DNA of 64,000 bases from Epiperipatus broadwayi (taxonomy: Eukaryota; Onychophora; Udeonychophora; Euonychophora; Peripatidae): positions 8,940,923 through 9,004,922 of the forward strand of contig JAQFVV010012405.1 in assembly GCA_028023455.1 (NCBI GenBank). The letters are read 5' to 3'. Positions 22,801 through 33,298 of this stretch are shown here, piece by piece. Each line of letters begins with the position of its first letter. The stretch's first letter is position 1. The notes beneath the pieces were generated by a model. It was not told the DNA's origin and made no database searches. It was given only the letters and a program-made list of their open reading frames with translations. Both the position numbers and the translations under genes were made by a program.

Positions 22801-25130
22801 TATTTGTCACAATATAAACATGCAGTTCTATAAAAAACCAAACAACTTCTATGATAGGTCAAGCAAGTTTGTGGATCAAATATTAAAAAAAAAAACAATA
22901 CTAAAATTAGATAGCTCTCTTTTCGGATATAAAAGTGAAAAGGTAATTTATGAGTTCAGTACTTTCACTACTATAAACAAAAGTATTTTTTTTATTACTT
23001 ATTTTACAGTTAGTGCGTGAACACATATGAAAAACCAGTATTAAACTGGGTTCATTATTTTCTAATTAATAAAAGCTAAATATTTGGTAACCAACTGGGC
23101 TGGCTAATTTTAAAAAAAATTATAATTCTGCTGGCTATGTGAACAAAATTTCAAACTCGAATCCTCAAATATGAAGGTTGATAATAATGAATATTATAAG
23201 CGGATATTCTACCCCTCCCCCATAAACCGATATAGTAAATAAAAATATATTTTTAGTTTTTATTACGGGACTATATGTGAAATAAACAGATATATAGGCA
23301 TATGTTTGTGTTTGGATGTGGTTTGCATTTGTTATTAAATCCCCCCACCACTTTTTTTTTTTTTTAAAAAAAAGATACTTCATAACATTTATTTTTTTAG
23401 TGAGAGAGAAAAAAACTCAACCACAGGTATATTACCTTATCAATAATTCAAACTTTACAAGCGTTCTATAAATCGGATGCTGATAGTGAGGCAGCGAACT
23501 GTGAGCAAGTGATCTTCCAATCTAGTTAAAAGTCTGGTCAAGACGCACACGTAGATTCTTCTCAACTGTAATCCGACCTTTCTATCCCTCTTCTAAGAAT
23601 TTGACAATGATAAATAATTTTTTAATATCAGATAATCAACCAATATCCTAGTTTTTTAAGTGGAATGTATTTAATATATTTTTGTTCACACATCCAGAGA
23701 TTAAAATCTTTCCGATTTGATTTTTACCAAGCAATTGACGAATTCGTTTTAAAAAATCATTAATAATAAATAACTTTTGGTAATAACTATAAAACCATTA
23801 TGTTAAAATTATTTTCTTTATTTCATTCCCGCTGACTCGGTTGAGTCATTAATTTTTTAAAATAGTATTTTTTTTTTCTGAAAATAAACAAGAACTTTAA
23901 TTAGTTGGATAACTGCTGTTAAATTAATTGCGGTTCTATTTATATTAAGATACTTTAAACTAGTTAATATGGGGTGTCATCGTACTTTACCGTTTCACTA
24001 TTTTAACCATTATAATCATTACATGATCATTTACTTTTTATAAGCAAATTATTTAGTAATTTTTCACTTAAATATTGTTAGACTTTAATTAAGAATACAA
24101 TTTTTCAATATAGATTTTAATATTCACAGATATAAATAATATATAAATGTATTAAATAATCTCCACACCATTTTTTTGAAATCGTATGAATAAAGATATA
24201 ATAAAACAAAATGACCTGCCCCCTCCCCCCCAAGATGCATTTTGTGCTGAGCCAGCACTCATCATTTAGTCCAGGTCACCAACTCTCATATATATCTTTA
24301 TTATACACATAGGAAAAAGACATGTGAATAACTCCATGTGTGTGTGTTTAATTAAAAGGTTTAAAGTTTATATTTGAGCTAAAAACACTTTTTAGTCTAC
24401 TAAATAAATATTGATAATCATGACAGTATTGATCTAGAGTAGGGAATGCCAAAGTTGTGAGTGGAGTAAGTTTTCACTGGTAAAATCAAAACAATATATA
24501 AGTATCCAAATATCACCGCCATCAGTAGCAATCACTCGAAAACGAGTATGGCCATTCCAATTCCCAGAAATTAATAACATTAATAATACACTAGAGATGT
24601 GCTTTATGGTAACTATAGTAACTAATCTATGACAAATGTAGAATATGCTGGTCCTTTATCTGTTTATTGGATCGCTTGTATGCTGTTTTTTAACTTCATC
24701 AGCAAACTTTTCCTTCTGAAAGTCTTTAAACATCTCGTCTAATTGCAATTCCCCAGTGTATTTATTTTCAGCCATATCTTTCATGAAAGCAGTCAGTAAC
24801 ACATTTTTTTTACTTGAAATCATCTTTATAATGTAAACAGGATCAACCATTTTCAAATTTATTGTAAAATACGTTTATTCATTTCACATGTTCAATCCAA
24901 GAAAGATATAACTTTACAATTCACAATAATAGAATCTATAACAAAACATCCAGCAAGCTAAAGAATATATTAGTTTTACAATCTTGACTTGTATCTTTAG
25001 AATTGTATAGCGTTCTTAAATGGGGAACTACGTCTCACTCCTATGCAATAGATTGGGCAAAATAAGATATCTATATACAAGTAATTTAATTGCAGTAATT
25101 ACAGCACATTGGAGCTTGTGCTTTATTTCA
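22801..25130. other. AT-rich stretch with SINE fragment
   Basis: A fragment of the S1 family (GATGCATTTTGTGCTGAGCC..GGTCACCAACTCTC) is present at about 24234-24292. A poly-A/T-rich tract lies near 23350-23373. Apart from the small minus ORF at 24656-24856 I see no gene. Confidence 0.4.
24656..24856 (-). CDS. Hypothetical small ORF, 66 aa
   Basis: It opens MKMVDPVYIIKMISSKKNVL and ends NR-stop; an alternative start at Met3 follows an AAA-rich context. It is Lys/Glu/Asp-rich with a soluble, helical look (residues ~28-58), unlike the Phe/Ile-rich chance ORFs common in this AT-rich window. No domain is recognised, no signal peptide, no neighbouring exon. It could be a small gene, one exon of a larger one, or a transposon scrap. 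Confidence 0.25.
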   Translation of the reverse strand: MKMVDPVYIIKMISSKKNVLLTAFMKDMAENKYTGELQLDEMFKDFQKEKFADEVKKQHTSDPINR

Positions 25131-25137
25131 ATATCTA

Positions 25138-25235
25138 AGTCCACTTGGCTTAGTGGTTAGCATAGCTGCCTTCCAAGCACCTGGCCCGGGTTCGCTTCCC
25201 GGTCAACGCTATTTCACAAATGAAAAAAAAAAAAA
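25138..25235 (+). repeat. tRNA-Gly(UCC)-derived SINE
   Basis: The tRNA-like head has A-box TTAGTGGTTAGCATAG, anticodon region CCTTCCAAGC and B-box GGGTTCGCTTCCCGG, closing with TCAACGC. It is followed by a short TTTCACAAATG spacer and a poly-A tail (about 25223-25235). A cloverleaf-paired acceptor stem is only partly kept, and the A-tail marks a retroposed copy, not a functional tRNA gene. Confidence 0.8.
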
Positions 25236-25453
25236 CTTATTTAAATTGGCTCACCATCTCAAGTTGATAATCATTCAAGATAAAAGTAATATACTTTTTT
25301 TTTTACCATCAAAAACACATGTCTCATGTAATTTATTATATAAGATTTAGATAATTTTTATAAACATTTAAACATTTTAATGTTAATACAATGATCAAAA
25401 CAAAATTCAGAAAGAGGAAAAATACTCAAAGTTTGTACATAATCCAGTATTAA

Positions 25454-25759
25454 ATGACATCTGTGATGGAGTCCAAGTACCTTGATTTTGTAATCAAATT
25501 AAATCTTGAAGCTATGCCAACTCTATCCTTCCTTTGTCATAGACGGCATATCACAAAAATAGATCCGATGTGCCCTAGATGCCATAGAGAAGAGGAGTCC
25601 TACAACCACATCATTACAACATGTAATGCGCTGAGAACAGTGAGAGAAATAATACATAATAACATCAAGACAGACTATTACACTATAATCTCACTGCAAA
25701 AAAGCATCAAAACTAAACAATTCCCAATCATCAGATTATCAATTTTTATAACATATTAA
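25454..25759 (+). pseudogene. C-terminal zinc-binding remnant of a LINE polymerase
   Basis: The open segment includes KLNLEAMPTLSFLCHRR and then CPRCHREEESYNHIITTCN. This C-x2-C...H...C pattern is the zinc-binding end typical of reverse transcriptases of several non-LTR families (zf-RVT type). The upstream polymerase is not recognisable, so only the C-terminal end survives, as 5' truncation would leave. It is unrelated to the RTE-like copies, which lack this motif. Confidence 0.55.
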
Positions 25760-26359
25760 ATCTGGTTTGTGAGGTATAAAATGACATACACACAGCCTTA
25801 TCCAGATCAAAATGTCTGTTTTATGAAAACAATGGAAAAGATTAAAAGTAGGGATCAACTATTGTCATCAAAATTTATTTTTGAAGAGACTTGGAAGCTA
25901 TACAAAGTTCCCAACCACTCAAATATACATGAATAATCACATCAATTGTCAACATCGGACAATATTATATAACTTGAGTCTTTCAAATTTCAATTGTTCA
26001 ATAACTGTCTCAATTATTTTCATTCCTTTAATTATGTTGCTTTATACAAAATGTAACCTTTATTAGACCTAATATGTTTTTAAAGTAAAGCTAACAATTT
26101 GTTACTTCACTGCTCTTTTGATTATGGTTACATACATAGTAAAAAATAATCATCTCATATATATCACATATATCTTAATTTGTTATGTTTATTGACAAAC
26201 TTTTGATTCAGTTATATTTTAAATGTATTTTTATGCAGCCTACAATAAACAATTGAATCTTTTACTTATTTTTTATAGAAGGAAAAACAATTTGTTTTGT
26301 ATATTTTTAAAATCAATACAAAATACAATTGTTAATTAAATTTCATGAGAGAAGCAAAT

Positions 26360-28340
26360 CAAACTTGCCTTTAAGTATATGCCTTTTGGACTTAATAACA
26401 GTGGTGCAGGATATCTCCAATGCTTCCATCAAGCTCTATTAGAGGAGCTAAAAAACAATGTTGGTGATATAGTGATTCTTTCAGGTGATTCCACAGAACA
26501 TATGGATCACTCTAATTAATTTTTATAAAAATGTCAAAACAAAAAGATAATAGCTGAACTTACAAAAAAGCAACATGGTAAACCAAAGAGATAACTTTCT
26601 TAGAATATTTATTCAATAATGAGGGAGTTCAGCTTCATCCTAACAAGATTTCAGCCATTCAAGATTTTCCAAAGCGATGTAACAAAAAATTGACTAAGGT
26701 CATTTCTGGGACTATAAATTTTACAAAATTTTTGCAAAGATTAGACTCATTATTGGAATTGTATCATTTAATGACACTAGGACTTTTACAATATTGAAGC
26801 CAATTTTTTTAAACAAATTATTCTACCTTATCCTGAATTTAACTTGCCATTCTGTTTGCAGACAGATAGCAGAAAAGTTGGATTGGAACCATCAATTTTG
26901 ATATTATATTTCGGAAGTAAGACATTGAAAGGGATTTGTTATGACCGAGAAGGAGGTTTTGGTCATTGTTTGAACTTTTCTAAACTTTAAGTTATTCCTC
27001 TTTGGATCAGATATAGTTACTATTACTGGTGATAAATACCTGGCGTACATCAAGATAAATTACTTGAATAATAATTGTTTAATATTCTGGCATCTATACC
27101 TATAAAAGTTCTGAAATCAGATCATTCATTTTTCAGGATATGACAGTGTAATAGCAGATATTTTAAGTTGAAACCCTGCTAATATATTTTCAAACTCTCT
27201 ACAACATTTTTATTACTACAAGATTTCTTGGCATTAATGACTCAGTGAAAATAGATTTACAACATCTAGATCAATTACAGAACTCTTATTCAAAGCATGG
27301 TATTATTATGACAATTTTGAATGGCCAGTTATCTATCCAATAACCTGCATTCAAGTGGTTTACAAAATATAAAACCTATATAAGTTAATTTCACTTAAAA
27401 CACACTCTGCAGAAATCCCTAGAAAGTTTTTATTCAAATTGATTCAAAAATACAGAATATTATATAAGTTAATTGCACATCATGTATATCAATTGTTTAT
27501 ATGGTCACTATTGATCCACAAAGTTGTTCAAATCAAAATCTCTAAATAAGACTTTTACAGGAGACATTCATTACACCATACCAAAACACACAAATGAACT
27601 GCATATACTCATCTCTTATGAATAAGGTTTTAGAATTATTGGTAATCATGTATATGTATTTATCCAAATGAAGTGATTCCACTTGCTTTTTATGGATGTC
27701 TACTCCATTCTGACAATTTAGGTTCCTGATGGTCACATATGATGTGATATCAAATTAGGCACAGAATAACATATCAGGTGGCTGATGTTCCTTCAAAACT
27801 AGCTAATACCTATGATGAATAAACTTCTAACCATACTAACTGACTAACCATAGAGCATGTTTTATGTCAAAAGAGTAGAAAAAAATGTAATAGCAGGCAT
27901 CTGACATTTAATAATTTCCTTATATAATCTGTAGTCTAATTTTTATGATGAGTCACGCTGGAGTTGAATTGATTATTTTTGATTATGTATGAGCATTAAT
28001 TACAGGAAATAGATAAATCAGACTAAACTATAATAAATTATATTAATTGAATTCACAACAAATCCATAGAATTCTATACTATCCAATCGCATTTTGAGAA
28101 ACATAGCCCCATGTTAATCCAAATAATGTTCCTGATTATTCAGGAAGAAAGTGTGTTTTAATATTAGAAAAATACCTCAATATGGTTAAAACATATTTCA
28201 GAACAGCAACAGATGCAAAGATGTTAAAGAGCCTACCAGTTTAATGTAGGGGGCTACATCCTTGTAAAAACACCTCATGTAAATAAACCTGCAAAACAAT
28301 GGAAGAAGAAAATTTACCCTTTGTTACAAAAGTACATAGA
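26360..28340 (+). pseudogene. Decayed Gypsy-type pol (RT, RNase H, integrase end)
   Basis: From 26370 the RT block F-K-Y-M-P-F-G-L-N is readable, then a degenerate palm near 26462 where the usual Y-x-D-D is reduced to V-G-D. FS..EHM.H follows near 26485, and EFS/LHPNKISAIQDFP-like connection sequence in shifted frames near 26620. An RNase H start (LQTDS near 26859) follows. An integrase C-terminal block (QFNVGGYILVKTPHVNKPAK) is readable near 28235-28290. Many stops and frameshifts make it inactive. No LTRs or gag were found nearby; the RTE-like element A begins at about 28783. Chromovirus-type or other Gypsy lineage is undetermined. Confidence 0.65.
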
Positions 28341-28782
28341 TAATACATATGAAGAAATATAAGTGATGACACATTTGTTCTGAAAGGTGAGTTGGGAATA
28401 AAAGGATCTTGGATTGCATGGAATCCTTGACCATTTGAAAATAATGATAAATACAATTAAAAGAAAATGAATCATTGTAAAAAATAATTACAAATAAATA
28501 AAATATATTATTATGTATATTTTTATTATTATATACAACATTTTTAAAAATTTTACTTATGCTGGATCGGTAAAAATATGAAATGATATAATTCCAGTTG
28601 ATTATATTCCTCAACATATAGCAATCAGTAAAAAGCAGGATTTACTACAGCATACAACATTCATCCTTCAAAGATAAGTTAGACAAAGCAAGAAGAATAT
28701 AAAGGCTATCTAGTGATAAAGCATCCCTTTAAAAAGAAAATAACCCACAACATTGATACATAGGTATATATTATATGCATTT

Positions 28783-29200
28783 TCATGATCTATTTTCAAC
28801 TATTCTCGATCCTCTGCAGAATGAAAATCTAAGTTTGCTCCAATTTCTTCACATTATGCCACAGACTTTTTTTATTGCACCCATACATCTCACATGTGGT
28901 CTTTTTCTATGTCTCTTATGATCTCTTGGAATCCAGTTTAAGATTTCAACTGACCATCTATTATTATCTTTTCTAATAATATGTTTAGTGCCGCTTCACT
29001 TCATTTTTTTAAAAATTCTGTCAATGATATCAGTAACACCTGTTTGTTCATCTACCTATGTATTTAATTTTCAATTCCTTCTTGTTACTCTTTAACTTAT
29101 ATGAATCTATACTTCATTGAATAGCTTGAAGTCTCTGAATTGCTCATAGGTTAAGTGTCCAAATATCAGATCCATAAATAATAACTGGTAATGCACATTC
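28783..29200 (-). mobile_element. Element A, segment 1: 3' end of old RTE-like LINE
   Basis: Minus-strand RTE 3' region, strongly diverged (CTCTGCAGAATGAAAATC where younger copies have CACTGCAGGATGAAGGTC). It is cut at 29200, where a full-length plus copy begins. It resumes at 32517 after that copy and a duplicated AATGCACATTC. Confidence 0.8.
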
Positions 29201-32200
29201 GGCTGCAGAAAGTAGTTTGCTATTAACTGAAAGGAGACCCTTTGATTCCTCTTGGAGGCCTTAAAGGAACCGAGCAGGGCAAATTCCTAATGTCCACTCC
29301 ATATGTTCTTGTCGTTGCAGCTGTTATTACTATGTGATTATTCATATAGTATACGAACATGGATGGGCTGCTCACCAACACGCATTAGCCAGCGTGGTGA
29401 GTTTATTGGATTTTTACCTCTGAGTTTAAGATCAAGAAACACCATGGTCTTTCTTCTCAGTGCTTGATAAGGCAGAATGAATGTTTGTGTAAATGATAAA
29501 TATATTTCCAATACATATATACAATTATGACAGACAAAAATAAAGCATGGCCCTTATTCCCAGGAGGCTGTAAAGTCACCAACCAAGGCAGCGGTTGGTG
29601 GCCGAAGGTGGAGGGTGCTAAGAATCCCCTGATTGCGGACCCAGGCTGCCATTTGATGATGACTTTTTATTTAGGTACTTACAACTGCAGATCACTTTCA
29701 AGTGAAGGAAGATTGCAAGAATTAGAAGAAGAACTGTCTTATATTAAATGGGACATTATTGGACTTTGTGAAGTTAGAAGAAAAGGAGAAGAAACAATTG
29801 ATTTAAAAAGTGGACATATACTCTATTATAAAGGCATACATATTGGAAATACAAGTGGAGTAAGATTCATTATTAATAAAAAGTGGAAGAACAATATTGT
29901 GGAGATTGATGGTGTATCGGACAGAGTGGCAAGATTAGTTATACAACTTAATAGCAGATACCAAATGCAGATAATTCAGGTTTATGCCCCAACAAGTTCT
30001 CATAGTGATGAAGTAGTAGAAGATTTTTATATGGATGTACAAAAGGCTTTTGATCAGAGTAAACAACATTTTAAAATTGTTATGGGAGACTTTAATGCTA
30101 GAATTGGTAGACAAATGAAAGATGAAATTGCTGTAGGTAATTTTGGTTATGGTAATAGAAATGAGAGAGGACATAGACTTGTGGAGTTTGCAGAAAAAGA
30201 AAAACTTTATATTATGAATTCATTTTTTGAGAAAAATGTTAAAAGGAAGTGGACATGGAAGCATCCAAATGAAGGTACAGCAGAATTGGATTATATTTTG
30301 ACTAACAGAAAATACATATTTCAAGATTGTAATGTTCTTAATAAATTTAACACAGGAAGTGATCATCGATTAATAAGGTGTAAGTTACATGTTAATGTAA
30401 AACTAGAGAGACAAAAATTATTAAGAAAAACAATATTTACAGTTGATATTCCTAATCTTCAGAAACGTTCTAATGAATTTAAATTAGAACTTGCAAATAG
30501 GTTTCAAGTGTTAGGAGATTTTGAACATGATTCAGATTTGAATGAAATTAATATGAAAATAGCTGATACACTTTTAAAAACTGCAACAAACATAGCTGGT
30601 AGAAAAAAGCAGCAATTGACTAATAAAATTTCTACTGAGACTAGAGAATTTATGAAGAAAAGAAGGAATATGAAGATATACAAAAATGATGTATTAAAAA
30701 GAATTGAATATCTTGAATTTTGTAAAATGGTACGGAAAAGAGTTGAAAATGATATAAGAAAGTATATAATAAAGTATAACTGTGAAATAGCAAGGAAAGC
30801 TGTAGAAGAAAATAAAAGTCTCAAAAAATATTAAACAACATTTTGGTATTGGTGGGAAATTTATATCTGCAATAAGAAAAAAAGATGGAATTATTACTAA
30901 AAAGAGAGATGACATCATGAAATTGGTAGAAGATTTTTATCAAGAATTATATAGTAATAAAGAACAAGTACCTCCTATATCTATTACATTTTCCGAATTG
31001 CCCAGAATATTAAATGAAGAAGTGAGACATGCAATTAAGTGTATGAAGAAAGGAAAGGCTCCAGGAAATGATGGAATTATAATTGATATATTAAAAGAAG
31101 CAGGTGAAGAAATAGAAACAATTTTAGCAAAGTTATATACCAAATGTCTAAATGATAAAGATGTACCGGAAGATTGGAAGAATGCAATAATAATATTAAT
31201 ATTTAAAAAAGGTGATAAAGAAGATATTAGAAATTACAGACCTATCAGCCTTTTATCAGTTTTATATAAAATTTTTACCAAGATAATTACAACTCGTCTA
31301 CAGAGAACTTTGGATTTCCACCAACCAAGAGAACAAGCTGGATTTAAAAGTGGTTTTAGTACAATAGATCATATCCAGGTATTGAGAGAAGTCATAGAAA
31401 GGACAAACGAATATGAGTTGTCATTATGTTTTGGATTTGTAGATTATGAAAAGGCATTCGATTCTATACACATTTCTTCAGTGATTAAAGCATTGGATCA
31501 TCAAGGTATAGATCCAGGATATTGTCATATTTTAAAGAATATTTATAAAAATGCAACAGCAACAATTAGATTACATAATGATACTGGAAAAATCAACATT
31601 GAAAAAGGTGTAAGACAAGGTGACTCCATATCTCCAAAACTCTTTACAGCAGTGCTGCAAGAAGTATTTTGTGGATTAAAATGGGAAACTAAAGGAGTGA
31701 AAGTAAATGGAGAGTATTTAAGTCATTTAGATTTCGCAGATGATGTAGTTGTTTTTGAAAATAATGCTTCAGAGCTGCAGGAAATGTTGCAGGAGTTAGC
31801 AGATGAAAGTAGAAAAGTAGGACTAAAGATAAATGTTAAAAAGACTAAAGTAATGTTTAATCGATTTGCTCAAAATATGAAAATAAAGATTGATTATGAA
31901 GAATTAGAAGAAGTTCACAGTTACAAATACCCTGGTCAGATTATTAATACAGATGGAAACATAATGGAGGAAATTAATCATAGAATTAAACTTGGTTGGA
32001 GTGCCTTTGGTAGAAATAACTTGATACTAAAAGGAAATATGCCTATGTGTTTGAAAAGGATGGTTTTTAACAAATGTGTTTTACCAGTTCTTACTTATGG
32101 ATCTGAGACTTGGACACTTAATAGAAGAGCAATACAGAGACTTCAGACCACTCAAAGGAGTATGGAGAGATGTATGTTGGGAGTAACAAGAAGAGATCGA

Positions 32201-32505
32201 AAACGCAATGTATGGGTAAGACAGCAAACAGGTGTTACTGACCTTATTGAAAAAATTAAAAGATTGAAATGGAGTTGGGCTGGACATATTGCTAGAAGAG
32301 ATGATAATAGATGGACAAATGAAATTTTAAACTGGATTCCAAGAGATTGTAAAAGACCCAGAAAGAGGCCACATGTGAGATGGATGGATGAAATAAGAAA
32401 ATATGCAGGGGTGTTGTGGAGAAGAGAAGCTAAATATCGGAGAATATGGATTAAACTTGGAGAGACCTTCATCCTGCAGTGGATTGATAATGGTTGATGA
32501 TGATG
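29201..32505 (+). mobile_element. Full-length RTE-like LINE (copy 1)
   Basis: The element starts GGCTGCAGAAAG at 29201 and ends in a TGATGATGATG tail at 32505, flanked by perfect 11-bp TSDs AATGCACATTC (29190-29200; 32506-32516). The 3,305-bp length, one EN-RT ORF, almost no 3' UTR and a short (GATGAT)n tail are the hallmarks of the RTE clade. A ~325-bp 5' UTR precedes the ORF. The target is the older element A in opposite orientation. The copy is young: motifs are intact apart from one frameshift. Confidence 0.92.
29527..32497 (+). pseudogene. RTE-like EN-RT polyprotein, one frameshift
   Basis: Start MTDKNKAWPLFPGGC is shared with the copies at 36460 and 53495, supporting this ATG. The N-terminal endonuclease shows GTYNCRSL, GLCEVRR, YAPTS, GDFNARIG, ELDYILTNR and GSDHRL (residues ~50-285). 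The RT follows: [51 protein letters not shown] and catalytic FADD at 31733-31744. The C-terminal block has [11 protein letters not shown] and [12 protein letters not shown], as in RTE proteins. The reading is broken near 30826 by an extra A in an A-run, ending the first part at 30834; the second is open from 30917. A 12-bp tandem duplication sits near 30765. Nuclear enzyme for target-primed reverse transcription. Confidence 0.9.
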
Positions 32506-32516
32506 AATGCACATTC

Positions 32517-33298
32517 ATTAAAAACCTTTCTTTTTAAACATATAGGCGTATTTTTTTTTAATATTAAGTTATTTTTACCAAAAGCACTTCACCCAAGTTT
32601 AATTCTATGATTAATTTCATTCATTAAGTTTTCAACTACATTAATAATCTGAATAAGGTATTTGTAGTTGTTAATTTCCTCTAATTCATCCTTACCAAAC
32701 TTTATTTTCTTCTTTTGAGAAAATCCATTAAAAACATTAATTTAGTTTATTTAGCATTTATCTTTAGTCCTACTTTTTTTACTTTCATCTTATAATTCTT
32801 GAAACATTTCCTGTAACTCTGAAGCATTATTTTAAAAAAAATCAACTATATCACCTGAAAAATCTAGATGACTTAAATAATCTCCATTTACTTTTATTCC
32901 CTTAGATTCCTATTTTAATTCACAAAATCCTTTTTACAAAACAGCCATAAAATGTTTTGGAGATATGAAATTACTCTGTCATATATCCTTCTCAATGTCA
33001 ATCTTCCTAGTATTACTACACAATCTAATCATTGGTGTTGCAATGTAATAAATATCCTTCAGAATCTGACAACATCCTGAGACTTTATTTTGATGATCCA
33101 ATGACATTTCATAATCTACAAATTCAAAGCATAATGGCAACTTATATTCATTGGAGAATGAGAAAGTTATAACTTCTCTAAATACTTGGATATGACCCAT
33201 TGTACTAAAACCACTTATAATTAGGGCTTATTCTTTTGATTGGTTAAAATTCAAAGTTCATCATAGATGTGTTGTAATTATCTTTGTAAAAATTTTTG
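32517..33298 (-). mobile_element. Element A, segment 2
   Basis: It continues A's RT thumb/palm region on the minus strand exactly where segment 1 stopped, up to 33298. There a second, minus-strand copy (B) interrupts within the sequence AAAAATTTTTG. Confidence 0.75.

Noticed and set aside
22412-22810. 132-codon minus ORF (and the 112-codon minus ORF at 329-667)
   Set aside because: Both lie on SINE/foldback family members in either orientation; reading differs between copies and no domain is seen.
25138-25235. Functional tRNA-Gly gene
   Set aside because: The acceptor stem is not properly paired, a poly-A tail follows, and sister copies carry the same T-arm variant, so it is a SINE.
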